A stretch of DNA of 64,000 nucleotides from Eupeodes corollae (lineage: Eukaryota; Arthropoda; Insecta; Diptera; Syrphidae): contig NC_079149.1 of the NCBI RefSeq assembly GCF_945859685.1, positions 85,427,073-85,491,072 of the forward strand, in the 5' to 3' direction. Made by a program: the position numbers and the translations under genes. Shown here in pieces: positions 32,380-44,789 of this stretch; position 1 is the stretch's first letter, and each line of letters begins with the position of its first letter. Under the pieces are notes generated by a model. It made no database searches. It was not told where the DNA came from and saw only the letters and a list, made by a program, of their open reading frames with translations.

Positions 32380-32655
32380 CAAGGGTCAGATCACGTAGCA
32401 GCATTTTTGGCGGATGTGATATTTCCACCAGAGGTGATTGGGTTTTCAGTCTCCTTGACGCAAGTGAAACTCATCGATGGAGGCAATGGATGTTTCGACG
32501 ATAGTAGGCAGTATTGAGTTTTTGAAGCATTAAATTCTGCTCGATTTTAATTCCTAATTTAACAATGCTGTCTATGTCTCGTACATCGCCGTCGAAAATC
32601 CAGCTAAGTACATAATTCATCAAGGTCAGTTTGGAAGAACAGGCAATAATTAACA
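32380..32655 (-). pseudogene. Jockey/CR1-group RT fragment
   Basis: Minus-strand frames read VKLGIKIEQNLMLQKLNTAY, which in the neighbouring frame matches the GIKNRVEFNASKTQYC block of the copy at 26702-27250. A small relic ended by the RTE copy at 32657. Confidence 0.55.
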
Positions 32656-32656
32656 C

Positions 32657-34575
32657 TGGAACTTACTTACTAAAGGTAACGCTACAGTCTGGGGCGGAAC
32701 TGGGTCTCAATCAACATGCGTCTTCAGCCAGTGTATAAGTCGCGGTCTTCCTCTACTGCACCGCCGTCCCTCGGGATTGGATTCGAAGACCTTCCGGGCT
32801 GGAGCGTTGATGTCACTTCGCTCTACATGACCCAGCCATCTAAGCTGTTGGACTTTAATTCTTCTAACTAGGTCAGTGTCGCTGTACAGCCCGTACAGTT
32901 CGTCGTTATATCTTCTCCTCCATCTATGCGTACGGGACCAAAAATCACCCGAAGAAGAAAGTTATAGCTGTCCATAGTGACGATTTGCCCAAGACGTCGT
33001 TGGCCTTGCACTCATTGACCACTAATCCCATCTTCTTCGCTTCCGTCGCAATGCTCAAAAACTCTCCACTGACATCACGCTTTGATCTTCCAATTATGTC
33101 AATATCATCTGCGTATCCTAGTTATTGGGTGGACCTTTAGAAGATTGTGACACTAGTGTTGACGGTTAAGTTTTAAACAATTCTTTCCAGAACGATGTTG
33201 CAGAAGTCGCATGACAGTGCATCGTCTTGTCTTAAACCTTTTTTGACATCAAATGCATCGGTGAGATCTTTTTCGACCTTGATAGAGCAGCGTGCATTCT
33301 CCATCGTCATTCTGCACAAACTGATAAGTTTAACAGGGATGCCAAAACTAGATATTGCGGCCTTAAAATCGATAAAGAGATGGTGGGTATCGATTTGAAG
33401 TTCCTGGTTTTTTTCCAAGATCTGCCGTAGTGTGAATATTTAGTCGATAGTGGACTTTCCTGGTCTGAAGCCACACTGATAAGGACCAATCAGGTTGTTG
33501 ACGACGCTCCCATAATACGGCAGAGAGGATTTTATATGTAATGTTAAGGAGACTGATGCCTCTGTAGTTGGCGCAATATAGAGTGTATCCTTTCTTATGT
33601 ATCGGGAACACTATCCTGAGATTCCACACATCGGGCATGCTTTCTTCCGACGATATTTTGCAGATGAGTTGGTGCATGTTCCCTACCAAGTAGTCGCCTG
33701 ATGCTTTAAACAGTTCGGCAGCGATGCCGTCAGCTCCCGCAGCTTTTTTTGACTCCAGTTTAGATATAGCTTTGTTCACTTCGTCGAGGTCGGGAAGTGG
33801 AATTGTTGATCTGCGTCGCCTAGGTTGAGTTGTTCTATCTCCCTTACAGTGGAATTCGGTTCGTCATCGCCGTTATATAATTTGGAGAAGGGGTCTTTCT
33901 ATATTCTCAACATCGACTGCGGTTCTACTACGATCTTCCCCTGATCGTCCTTACAGGCCCTTGGGAGTTTTTTTTACCTTTTGGTAAAATTTACGAACCT
34001 CATTCCTGTTGTGACATCACTCTATCTCTTCGAGCGCGCGCTTCTCATGCTCTCTCTTGTTTTTCATCTAAGAAGCCGGTGTTCCTCTCTCTTCTTCTGC
34101 TCGTAGAGATCGCGAGCAGCCTTGGACCTTCTGTGCAGTGCCGTTTTGCGTGCCTGTTGTTTCGCTGTGTGCGCTTGCCGGCATTCGTCGTCAAACCAGG
34201 GGTTTCGCTATGGTGGCCGTGTGAAACCTAGCACTTAAGAGTCGACATCTCTGATGGCTGCAAGGCAATGTTGCCACCGGTTTTCAATGCTTAATGCAGG
34301 CAGCTTAGGACTCCTTAAGAGGTTACTAGAGACTCGATCGGAAAAGGACAGGGCAGTTCGGGCATCCTGTATACTGGAGAAGTGTCGTCCGTCGATCGCA
34401 ATGTGGCCAATCTGGTTGACAGTTGATTGATCAGGAGATTTCCATGTCTCCTTGTGGATATTAAGATATGTGAGCTGCGTACTAGCTACCAGAACCTCTC
34501 GCCCTGCAGCGAAATCAATAAGACTGAATTCGTTGCCATAGGTGGTTCGCGCAGGCTGTATCACCCGATTGTGCT
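32657..34575 (-). mobile_element. RTE-clade LINE, copy 2 (5'-truncated)
   Basis: The minus strand begins in the endonuclease (NEFSLIDFAAGREVLVAST near 34540, NQIGHIAIDGRHFSS), passes a linker, then RT: KLESKKAAGADGIAAELFKA (33363-33779), LFIDFKAAISSFGIPVKLIS (normally AAYDSIYR follows, deleted here), FDVKKGLRQDDALSCDF, then decayed palm and a C-terminal domain. It ends at the family 3' terminus (AGACTGTAGCGTTACC) with an AGTAAGTAAGTT tail at 32657-32675. Deletion in the palm and frame breaks make it inactive. Confidence 0.8.
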
Positions 34576-34584
34576 ACCAAACAA

Positions 34585-34870
34585 CTTAAATACATTATTT
34601 ATATAAATAAGAAAGATAGGAGGACCTGGATGGCTTCCTTCAGGAAAACCAGAGGTAACTTGGATAATTTTAGAGCAAATTTTATCAACAATTACAAATT
34701 GGTTACGACCAAACAAATATGAACCAATAATTTAAACAATGGCACACTAATTCTATAGGACTCAAGTTTACTACAAGCTTTTGTAAAATCAATGTATACT
34801 GTATGAATTGGATTATTATCTTTGAAAGAGTTTATACAGAAGACGAATCCTTCAAAATAAAAAAAAAGAA
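34585..34870 (-). pseudogene. CR1/Jockey-type RT fragment
   Basis: The minus strand shows HTVYIDFTKACSKL (first palm motif, usually DFTKAFDKV), FGRNQFVIVDKICSKIIQV and GFPEGSHPGPPIFLIYINN (the GVPQGS...L block). It ends before the catalytic ADD. Short relic between RTE copy 2 and a plus-strand LINE. Confidence 0.55.
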
Positions 34871-34936
34871 TTTTCGATTTAGTCTTTTCTTTCGACCAGA
34901 ATCTAGATCAGGAATTACTAATATTGATAAATATCA

Positions 34937-34953
34937 CCACCCCCCCCCCCCCT
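34937..34953. repeat. poly-C run
   Basis: A homopolymer of about 15 C within CACC...CTC; likely replication slippage. Confidence 0.8.
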
Positions 34954-34969
34954 CTTTTGGACATTTTTT

Positions 34970-36560
34970 TTGACTTAAGTAATCATTTTACTGAAAACAG
35001 TAATTCCTTTGATTGCTAATTTAATTTTGCCTTCAGAAGAGCTAATTTCCATTTGTTGTCTGAAGATTTGACTATTTCTGGAATTGCTGATACTTTAGCA
35101 TCTTCTAATATTGACGAAGCAGTTTCAAAATTTTATATAAGATCCTTAATAATTGTTTAGAAAAAAATGTACCTTTGAAGAAATGAAGAAATAAAAAATT
35201 TAGCCACTCTTGGTACATGAAAGAATTGCATTTACTGCGTAATAAAAGAACTGAGGCCTGGAAAACTTATCTCCAAACGCTGTCTCCAATCAAGTTCTCT
35301 TTTTATGTTGATTTTTTTAACGAATTTGAGTCTCTTTCTAATTTTTAATATGCAATTTGTATTACTGATATTGACACCTCTTTGAAAGAGAATCCTAAAA
35401 AATTTTGGAAACTTTGTAAACTTAAAAAAAAAATCAGATGGCTTATCAGTAGTTAACTTCACTTACAAGAACTTTTCATTAGATAAAACTGTTGATATTT
35501 GTAACGCTTTCGCAACAAATTTCCGTGAATCATTTGTTAATATAGCTCTGAAGAATTTGACGAAGAATATTTTCATAAACTTTACTATTTTTCGCAAACT
35601 AGCTGTAGTCACAACCTGTGCTACAGAGTACGGTCCTTGATCTTTTATCCGCGTTGAATGATAACTGCTCTCCTGATAGTATTAAAAAAGTGTGGTAATG
35701 CCTTAGTCGAACCCCTTACGTTCTTATTCAAACTTTCTCTAAAAACAGAAAAATTTCCCAGTGTATGGAAGAACTCATTTCTAACACCAATTTTCAAGAA
35801 AGGTAACAGGTTGGAAATAATAAACTACAGGCCCATTGCAAAGCTTTCTTGCATTTCTTAATTGTTTGAACAAGTTGTTTGTGAAATTGTAACATTTTTT
35901 TGTAAAATTCTCATTTGCGAACAGCAACATGGTTTTGTGAAAAAAGATCAACCGTTAATAATCTCCTCACATTCTCAAACATATGTTCAACGCTTTAGAA
36001 CAAGATATTGCAGTTGATGATCTAAGCTTTTGACCAACTTAGCCACGGACTTATTTTATTTTAACTTAAGGCTCTTGGTTTTCCACCATTTTTCTTAGCT
36101 TGGATTAAGTCATACCTTGAAAACATATCCTACGAGGTAAAATTTAGAAATTGTCATTCTGAACCTTATGTTGCTCAATCTGGTGTTCCTCAAGGAAGAC
36201 ATCTTGGCCCCTTTCTGTTCATTCTGTCTATTAACGACGTATCGTCATGTCTACGTTCAAGTGAACTTCTCATTTTTGCTGACGAAAATTTTCGAGATAA
36301 TAAAGTCCACCCAAGATCGTATCCTTTTACAGGCCGATATTCATAGTTTCACATTTTGGTGTGGCAAAAATAGCCTTACCCTCAACCCTTTAAAATGCTA
36401 GACGATAACTTTTACTAGGCAACGAATTGTTAGTGTTTTTGATTATTGTATATCACAGCAAAAACTCTGTCGTGTCTCCACATTTAAAGATTTAGGTGTT
36501 CATTTCTGTTCCAACTTAGAATTTACACATCACATTAATTTTATTTTAAATAAAGCAAGT
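34970..36560 (+). mobile_element. CR1/Jockey-type LINE fragment (linker and RT)
   Basis: Plus-strand translation gives a linker typical of these elements (SWYMKELHLLRNKRTEAWKT, NPKKFWKLCKLKKK), then RT: FPSVWKNSFLTPIFKKGNRL, INYRPIAKLSC, EQQHGFVKK, SGVPQGRHLGPFLFILSIND, LLIFADENF (the ADD motif mutated to ADE). Longest frame 35658-35861. At 36561 it is joined directly to an unrelated LINE, so its 3' end is lost. Stops and frameshifts throughout. Confidence 0.65.
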
Positions 36561-38330
36561 TCTATGCTTGATGGAACCTGGACAGCCTCTCCAGTCGAAT
36601 CTCTTGAGCTACTGATGAAGACGCACTTTCCGGGTTGCGAGAGTGATAACCCCGAATCGCTTGAAACCACAGAGCTAAACGTAGCTCATGTGGAGCAAGT
36701 CAATTCCGTTATAACCAGAGAAAATATTTTATGGGCCATCAATACTTTTTCTCCATATAAATCCCCAGGCATGGATGGCATACTGCCAGTTATGCTTCAA
36801 AAGTTGCATGTAGTGGCAGCTCCATGGCTGGAACAAATTTTCAAAAGATGTCTCCTTCTCAAACATGTGCCCATGTCGTGGAGACAGGTCAAAGTAGTTT
36901 TTATCCCGAAAGTGGGTAGGCGAGGTCACGAATCCGCGAAGGATTTCAGATCAATAAGCTTAACATCTTTTGTGCTTAAAACCTTGGAGCGCATTCTTGA
37001 TTACCATATTAGAGAAATCCTAGTTGGACGACCTCTCGAAAGCTCTCAGCATGCTTATCTTAAGGGGCTATGCGTACTTGCCCAAAGGACGCCTTGAACG
37101 TTATTTTGGATCTTCTACCAATCGACCTTTTTTATTAAATACATAGTTTCCTGCAGCGCTATTAGGCTGAAGGAATCAAATAGCTGGTTGTCGAAACCTT
37201 ATGGTCACAGCAACACTACAAAATTGATTCCCTCAGATATTATTTCGGTAAACACTGACTACTGACTCCTACTTTGAAACTTAGTAAGGGTTTTAAGGTT
37301 ATTCTCCCATCGAGAGAAGATTGGGAGGATGACATCTTGTCGATAGGTTTCGAAACAACCATCTTTACTGACGGCTCAAAGATGGAGCTCAGAGTTGGTT
37401 CTGGGATCTTTTCGGAGTCCCTAAATGTAGCCAAATCCTTTAGGCTTCCTGACTTTGCTAGCGTTTTTCAGGCTGCACTGCTGGCAATAAGGGAGGCATG
37501 TAAGATACTTAAACAAAACCCAAACCAAAACCGAAATGCGGTTATCTTTACAGACTGTCAGGCAGCTGTCAAAGCCATTAACTCGGCCATATCCTCATCT
37601 AAATTGATCCAGCAATGTCGCGATGAGCTTTCGAATCTGAATATTAACGTCGGTGTCACCCTGATCTGGGAACCGGGCCATAGTGGTATCGTGGGAAATA
37701 ACCGGGCTTACGAGCTAGCCGCACAAGGATCGGCCCTTCATAGCTCACTTGCCGAAATGGTTAACATTCCTCTTGGTGCTATGAAGGGTAAAATCTTTTC
37801 TATCTACCAAACTGAATCAAACCGAAGGTGGAGCAATTTACCCAACTGCATTATATCGAGGAAGATATGGCCCACATATAACAAAACCCGTACAAACGAT
37901 CTTCTATGCAGGGCATAGCCAGGATTGTTACGGTTTGTACCGGACATTGGCCTATAGGAGTTCATGCAGAGAAGTTGGGTATCTCGTACAACACCTTTTG
38001 CCGTAGCTGTAGTGACCAAAGAGAAAGTGAAACGATAATCCATTTCCTCTGCAAATGTTCTGCTTTGGCAAACACCAGAATGAAATGCTTTGGAAAAGCA
38101 TTCTTTCAAGAACTCGATGAGCTATCTGAGACAAAGATTAAAGACCTAATCTTTTTTCTCAATGCGACAAAATGGCTCTAACATAATCGCTATGAAGCTT
38201 CTCTATCAATCTATCCCTTTCAATCAAAGGTCAAACGAGTTTTTGGTATCAAAACGGCGCACTACAGCGCTAATTGGATCTCAGGCTAGGTTGCCTTGAG
38301 ATCGCAATTTCTACCTACCCATGCTTAGTT
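36561..38330 (+). mobile_element. LOA/R1-like LINE with RNase H, internally deleted
   Basis: RT fingers at 36564-37097 (YKSPGMDGILPVMLQKL, VVFIPKVGRRGHESAKDFRS, SLTSFVLKTLERILDYHIRE) are followed after a deletion of the palm by an RNase H domain at 37274-37918 and a C-terminal CRSCSDQRESETIIHFLCKC motif ending at a stop at 38179-38181. Between 37098 and 37273 only remnants remain, so the FLDIEGAF and YADD motifs are missing. One frameshift near 37910. The same family supplies the minus-strand RT at 43560-44566. Confidence 0.7.
37274..37918 (+). pseudogene. LINE RNase H domain with altered active site
   Basis: Open for 214 codons. TTIFTDGSK gives the first catalytic Asp and IFTDCQAAVKAI the second. 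The Glu normally in the QAE helix is Ala (VFQAALLAIREACK), and the final Asp normally in RADELA is Tyr (NNRAYELAAQG). Two of four active-site residues are therefore gone although the frame is open. The domain would degrade the RNA strand after reverse transcription. Confidence 0.7.
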
Positions 38331-39753
38331 TTTTAAAACGCTGGCAAAGGAGTTCAAAAATGTTAGGAGCTATAAAAAGTTTATAAATTCACCCAAATAC
38401 ATGTTCTTCGCATTTATGTATTTAGACTATGAAGACTGAAGAGATTCGGAACAAAACACCAAATTCTTCGTGTCATTTTGAATCATAACCAAACTTTATG
38501 TTCCCATGGGATTTTTGGCGCATTTGTATAGTTTTTTAAAAATGATGTTCCAATTTACATCAACATTAATATTTTTCGGGAGCAATATTTCCTTTTAATT
38601 GGGCTTTACCAGCAAAATTGTGTTTTTTCGTTAAATTAAAACTTATTGATAAATGTGTCGTCTTTTTGCTATTTAACAAAAAGGGATTAAAAACTAAGTT
38701 TAAATTAAAATCAATTCTAAATTTACGATTCTAATGTTAAATATTCTAAAATAAAACAAAATTAAAGAAAATAAAGTACACATACGCCTGAGTATACCAT
38801 TCGAACTTTTGTCTTTATATAAAGTGACCATAATCAGAAAAGCCAACATGAACATTATGAAAAACAAAGCCAACAGCTGGAGTAAAAGTACTTAAAAGAT
38901 ATGCTTTTAAAAAGTAATACCTTAAGGCGATAAGGTTAATGGACTTCTGGCAAAGACCTTCAATAAAAAGATTGTAGTAACAGAAATTAGCAGCACAAAT
39001 TTATTTATCTGCCCCCGGAGAACAGTTGGATACCTTTGAGAACAAAATTATTGGTTTAGTAAAGTAGAAGTTCCAATTTGAAATATCAGTCGATAAGCAA
39101 AAGGTTTTCGTTTTTAAGATTCGTGTTACGCCAGTAATTACAAAAAGTAATTAGATTAATTAAACATTCAATTCAATGTATTTGCTTCTTTTTATTATCT
39201 TTTGTTTTATGAAAACGCAATGGAATGTAAATTTAAACACTCAATCGCGTTTGTTAACCAACTTTTTATAACGAGTTCATAGTGTGAGACCTTAATTATG
39301 GAATAAGATAATCATGCGATTTCGATTGACCTTAACATATAATATATACACTTAGTCCAAAGAAGTATTTTGAAAACCACAATCACATTTTTTTTTTAAA
39401 CTTTGGTAAAAAGGTGAAGGTGGAAACAAACTTTTTTCAATCTTCCCACTTTTTTCAACAAAAAAAAAGCTAAAACTAGGCTGCTGTACGGAGACTTTTT
39501 GGACTATGTGTAAATGAACATTTCAGTTAGACAAATTATTAAAAATAAGTACCAGCAATCTAGTTTTAAACATGTGTTGTATGAAGTCGAGAACCTCTAT
39601 GATTTGCAATAGTGCTAGATTCGTTCAGCTTTTAGGCATTGGAGAAATCTTTATATTATATATGCTTCTAATTATTAAATCATCTGTTTATTCAAATGTT
39701 AATCATTCCAATAAACATATCAACTAGCCTGTTAACCTCAACGTTTTTACATA
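38331..39753. other. no gene seen
   Basis: AT-rich intergenic sequence up to the Tc1-type terminal repeat; no repeat family or coding motif recognised. Confidence 0.5.
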
Positions 39754-39891
39754 CAGTACTGTGCAAAACATTTGTTACTAGAACCTCCAATATTTTGCTT
39801 AAAAAAAAAATGTGTAGAAAATCAAACAGCAAAATTCTTTTTTAGTTTTCTAAACTGTTTTGATATTACGTTGTAATTGTTGGAAACAAAA

Positions 39892-39907
39892 TTAATACTC
39901 TTTACTT
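39892..39907. repeat. target-site duplication of RTE copy 3, left
   Basis: TTAATACTCTTTACTT here and TTAACACTCTTTACTT at 42849-42864 differ at one base and bracket the element. Confidence 0.7.
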
Positions 39908-42848
39908 ACTTACTTAAGGTGGCGCTACAGTCCTGTGTGAACTAGGGCCTCACCCAACAAACTTCTCCATCTAGCTCGGTCCCTAGCTAGATGTCTCCAG
40001 TTTCGCGCTGCAAGTTGGGTGAGGTCACCTTCCACTTGTACGCGACACCTGATCCGCGGTCTTTCTCTACTGCGCTGTCCTGTGGGTGCGGATTCGAAGA
40101 CTTTCCGGGCCGGAACATTGGGTTCCATGCGTTCTACGTGACCCAGCCATCTTAGTCGTTGAGCTTTTACCTTTCTGGCTAAGTCTACGTCGCTGTACAG
40201 CCCGTACAGCTCGTCGTAGATCACACGAAGAACTTTTCTCTCGAACCGACCCAAGGTGCTTTCATCCGCTTTTGTCATAATCCATGCTTCTGCACCGTAC
40301 AGCAGGACGGGGATGATAAGAATCTTATATAGCGACACTTTGGTCCTTCGAGAGAGGACTTTTCCACTCAATTGCTTTCTTAGCCCAAAGAAACAGCGAT
40401 TAGCAAGAGTTATTCTGCGTTTGATCTCAGCGGTGGTGTTGTTTTCTGCGTTTACAGCGGAGCCTAGGTAGACGAAGTCCTTGACTACCTCAAAGTTACG
40501 TCTGTCGATGGTGACGTTTTGACCAAGACGTCGGTGTTGTATGTCCTTTCTTGACGAAAGCATGTACTTTGTTTTGCCCTCATTAACCGTTAAACCCTTT
40601 TGCTGCCTCTGCTTCAATACTTACAAAAGTCCCATTGACTTCACGCTGAGTTCTTCCGATTATGTCAATGTCATCAGCATATGATAGTAATTGGACAGAC
40701 TTTTGAAAGATAGTGCCTCTAGTGTTGACCTGTGGCTCTGCACTATTCTTTCAAGCACGATGTTAAAAAATCACATCACAGCGCATCACCTTGCCTAAAA
40801 CCTTTTTTTTATGGAGCAGCGTGAATTCTCCATGGTCATCCTGCACAAACGGACAAGTTTGGCAGGGATGCCAAAACTAGACATGGCTCTTTACTGCTCG
40901 TTCCTGTAGATGCTGTCATATGCGGCCTTGAAATCGATGAAAAGATGGTGGGTGTCGACTTGGGGTAGACTGATTCCTCTATAGTTGGTTCAGTTTAGAG
41001 GGTCTAAATTTTCAGGATCGGGCAAACAATACTCAGGTTCCATTCATCGGGCATGTTTTCTTCTGACCATATCTTATAGATAAATTGGTGCATGCTCCCA
41101 ACGAACTTAACTTCAACTTAGATATGGCAATCTCTTCTTAATCTAAGTCGGGAGCACGGGATTGTTTGGCTTTCGTCGTCTATGTTGAATGGATCATCCT
41201 GCCTGACAGCGGAATTCAGTTCGTCGTCGTTGTAATACAGTCAGCAGAAGTGGTGCTTCCATATGATCAGCATTGACTGCGGTTCCACTATGATGTTTCC
41301 TTTTTCGTATTTGCAGCCTTTGGTTCTAGGTTTATATAACTGTGAATTTCGTTTCACCTGTTCATAAAACTTTCGAACTTCATTCCTGCTTTTAAACCTC
41401 TCAACATCTTCGACTGCTCGCTTCTCATGCCCTCTGTTTTTCCTTCCCAGGAGTCGGTATTTCTATCGCCTCTTCTTCTCATAGAGCTCATAAGCAACTC
41501 TCATCCTTTTATGCAGTGCCGCTTTGCGTGTCTGTTGTTTAGCTGCATTTGCCTGCCGACTTTCCTCATCAAACCAGGGGGTCCTTGTTGGTGGCTGTTT
41601 GAAACCCAGCACATCAGAGGCGGCTTCTCTGATTGCACCTTGGCATTGTTGCCACTGGTTTTCGATACATTGTGTTGGCGGCAGAGAACTTCGAGAGAGG
41701 TTACTTGTAACTCGGTCGGAAAAGGATTTGGCGATCTCTTGCGATTGTAGCCGTTCAACTTTGTGCCTTCTTCCAGCACCTCCCTGTTTTGCCATGGGTC
41801 TGGAAACCCGATGTTAGCTCCTCGGAAAGTTCGGACATCCATGATGTTGGGAGCGTGTCTGGCGTCGATCGCAATAATGTCAATCTGGTTGACCAAGGTG
41901 TGGAGAACGCGTACTGGCTACCATAACGTTTCGCCCCGCAGCAAAATACATGAGCCTGAATCCGTTGTCGGAAGTGTTGGCGTGCAGGCTGTTTTTCCCG
42001 ATTATTCCCCAAAGATGTCTTCCCTTTCTAGCTTGGCATTAAAATCGCCTAGGACCATTTTAATATCGTAGCTATTACACTGCTCATATATTTTGTATAA
42101 GAGCTCGAAGAACATATCTTTGGTGTTGTAGTCTTTCTCTTCTGTGGGGGCGTGCGCGCATATCAGGCTAATGTTGCCGAATTTAGCCTTGATGCGTATG
42201 GTCATGAGGCGCTCATTGAGCGCTCATTGATGCACCAAAAACTTCTTCCCTAAGTCTGGCTCCAATGACAAAGCCGCATCCAACTAAGCGCTATTGGTTT
42301 TCGTGGTAGCAGTCAATATAGTAAATATCGCAGTTTTTCATCCTCTTTTTGCCCGGCCCATCCCATCGTATTTCCTGGATGGCGGTGATATCTGCTTTAT
42401 AGCGGTCTAGGGCCTCCGCTAATTCTTGTCAACAGTAAATCCTTCCGTATCCAAAACTTGTTGGTGCTTCGCAACTATCAAAGCTTTTACATGGCCAGGA
42501 AGTCACCCCGACGGCACAACCTCCAACCTAGAGGGCCAGATCCTAAGTATAACTCCAAGGATGGGGAGCCCGATAAAACTGCTCCTATAAGTCGAAGAAG
42601 CCCTATAAGGTGTTCACTAAGTAGTTCAACCTTACTGGAACTGTAGACGCCACCGTTGATTCCATCTCGGGAATTCCTCTGATGCCGTCTGGATAAGGAG
42701 AGTTGCCTTAGTGGAAACACCTCTCCCCACCTCTCTCGTTTGCTGCCCCAACAACTTTCCACTGGGGTTGGAACCCAATCTGCAGTTTAGGTACTAGGCA
42801 CCCGATGTTTACCACGGGGAGGTGAGAGTAGGAGTTGACAGACCGAGG
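39908..42848 (-). mobile_element. RTE-clade LINE, copy 3 (nearly full length)
   Basis: On the minus strand it runs from the 5' leader (ACTCCTACTCTCACCTCCCC at 42830) through the endonuclease (NQIDIIAIDARHAPNIMDVR, 41501-42205), linker (41463-41795), a shortened RT and an intact 230-codon C-terminal frame (39925-40617), to the terminus GGACTGTAGCGCCACC and an (AAGT)n tail. A 16-bp imperfect duplication flanks it. Endonuclease and RT are split by stops, and the palm is partly deleted (near 40800-40990), so it cannot move. It lies inside the Tc1-type repeats at 39754/44781 and is therefore younger than them. Confidence 0.85.
39925..40617 (-). pseudogene. RTE reverse transcriptase C-terminal region, open
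   Basis: An open stretch of 230 codons covering the end of the palm and the thumb/C-terminal domain: LTVNEGKTKYMLSS, FEVVKDFVYLGSAVNAENNT, ITLANRCFFGLRKQLSGKVL, LIIPVLLYGAEAWIMTKADE, RLRWLGHVERMEPNVPA and a last helix-rich part (ARNWRHLARDRARWRSLLGE). These are signature blocks of the RTE clade and align with 61056-61502 and 54124-54720. Lacks the catalytic palm upstream. Confidence 0.75.
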
Positions 42849-42999
42849 TTAACACTCTTTACTTGAACAAAAAATAAATAACTAAATACTTTCATAGTTG
42901 GTAAAATTGCTGTGCAAAACAAAACAACTTAGATTTTACAACTAAATTTCAAATTATTTTCTTACTTCAAGGCAAGAAAATGTTAATATTTAATTCTAA

Positions 43000-43460
43000 G
43001 CTATAGGGTTATTAATAACCGTTTTAAGAATGTCATTCATGTTAACAGTTTTAAATACTTGGGTGTTCTCATCGATAGAAATTTGAGCTGGTCTGAACAC
43101 ATTTTAGGGCTTAAACAATATTTCCTTTCAACAATCCAATGTTTTTATCGCCTTAGAAAGTATTGTTCTGATAACACCATGAAAACTGTTTACTATGGGA
43201 TCTTTCATTCTCCAATACAATACGGTATAAGCTGTTCTGCTGCAAAAATGCGCTATAAGAAAAGCGTGTAACTCACCCCGTCTCTCTCATTCCATGGAGG
43301 TTTTTAGGCGTATAAAGATTTTGCCTGTCAGACAATTATTCTATTACAAGGATCTCAACTTTTTCTTAATTAGAGGCGGGTACTTGCACAGTCCAATAAG
43401 TGAAGGCTATATCTTACGCAGTAATTACCAATCCTTAGTTGCCATTTGATCTTTTCGTAC
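43000..43460 (+). pseudogene. CR1-type RT thumb and tail fragment
   Basis: Reads FKYLGVLIDRNLSWSEHI then QYFLSTIQCFYRLRKYCSDN and YYGIFHSPIQYGISC, and after a stop and shift IKILPVRQLFYYKDLNFFLI. This is the post-palm region of CR1/Jockey-group LINEs, ending at a spacer without an obvious tail. Lies inside the Tc1-type element. Confidence 0.6.
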
Positions 43461-43500
43461 TACAAGCTTTAGAAACTCGTATCATGTTGTCTCCTGCTAA

Positions 43501-43554
43501 TTGTATAACCGCCTTCCAGCTAGCCTATTGTATAACCGCCTTCCAGCTAGCCTA
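43501..43554. repeat. exact 27-bp tandem duplication
   Basis: The unit TTGTATAACCGCCTTCCAGC plus TAGCCTA occurs twice head to tail without mismatch, so the duplication is recent. Confidence 0.9.
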
Positions 43555-43559
43555 CGCAA

Positions 43560-44566
43560 CCTACCAACTGTATTCGCCTTCCATTGCTGTTGTGATCGCC
43601 TGGTAACTGACGTTGTTGAAAGCTCCTTCAATATCTAGGAACGCTATTAAGTTATATTCTTTGTATTCGAGGGAATGTTCAATAATACGTACCAGCGATT
43701 GAAGTGCTGATTATGTCTGATGTAAATTTCAATCAATCTTTCCAAGGTTTTAAGAAGAAAGGTTGATAGGCTGATTGGTCGTAGATCTTTAGGGTTAACG
43801 TGTGAGGGTTTCCCTGCTTTAGGAATGAAGACTACTTTTGCCATTCTCCAGGCTTTGGGAATATATCTCAACCTTACACAGCTTATCAGAATGATTTCCA
43901 ATGGTGGAATGATCCTGTCTGAGCATTTTTGTAGTTCGGCCGGAATGATTCCGTCTGGTGCTGGAGATTTATATGGATCAAAGCTGTCTATGGCCCATTG
44001 CAGTTTTTCCCGCGTTATTAATTTAACTAAATCGCTTGTATAAGCTATAGACTCTGATCTTAAGTCATTGGTTATGTTAGAGCTACCTGGAAAGTGGGTG
44101 TCTAATAACAGATTAAGAGATTCTTCATCTGTGATAATCCACGTGCCTGTTTCTGTCTTTAAAGCATTGGGTATTGTTGGACTTTTTGAGAGAATTTTCC
44201 TGAGTCTTGAGGTTTCTGAAGTATTTTCTATTTTACCACAAAAGTTTCTCCAAGAAAACCTCTTACTCTTCCTTAATTCTTTTTTATATTGCTTTAGAGC
44301 TTGTTTGTATAAGTCCCAGTCAGAAGGAGATCTAGTGTACTTAGATCTGTTGAAGAGTTTGCGAAAGCTCTTTCTGAATGGTTCTTGTTCTTTACGCCAC
44401 CAATGAGGTTTCTTTTTACCCTTTAAAATTGTTACAGGGCATGAAGATCTCATTGATTCATTTAAGGCTTCGGTGAGATGATTTACAGAAAGGTCTAGTT
44501 CATCTTTACTGGAGGATGTCAATGAATTTGAATTTGTTTTATCTTGTCTCTTTTGAAAATGCATTT
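43560..44566 (-). pseudogene. LOA/R1-like LINE: linker and RT fingers
   Basis: A 305-codon open frame (43647-44564) starting MHFQKRQDKTNSNSLTSSSK. It contains KGKKKPHWWRKEQEPFRKSF and other basic linker blocks, FDPYKSPAPDGIIPAELQKC (fingers), AKVVFIPKAGKPSHVNPKDL and RPISLSTFLLKTLERLIEIY. A frameshift near 43680 leads to NLIAFLDIEGAFNNVSYQAI (first palm motif with its Asp), after which it ends. The endonuclease and YADD are absent. Clearly the same family as 36564-37097. Confidence 0.75.
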
Positions 44567-44789
44567 TGATTTAATTCTTTTTAATTTGTTAACTTAACTT
44601 TCCTTATATTGTACACCACACGCTGCACTATTAAGTGGCATTATCTCCATTTTTATGAAATACCAATGTCACTAACTATTCTCTCTTTAAATCACTATTG
44701 TAATTTTGTTAGAGCAATCTTAAGATTTATCAAATGTTACAGTTATTAAGATGATAGTTGCAAAAGTTTTGCACAGTACTGTATATGGA

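Larger units (their letters stand above)
39754..44781. mobile_element. Tc1-type inverted-repeat element filled with retrotransposons
   Basis: CAGTACTGTGCAAAACATTTG at 39754-39774 is inverted at 44761-44781 (reverse complement CAGTACTGTGCAAAACTTTTG), one mismatch in 21, with TA on both outer sides (39752-39753 and 44782-44783). Inside are an RTE copy with its own target duplication, a CR1-type tail and a LOA-like RT, plus about 600 bp of AT-rich sequence that would be the original element. No transposase is recognisable, so the original was probably a non-autonomous element. Confidence 0.7.
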
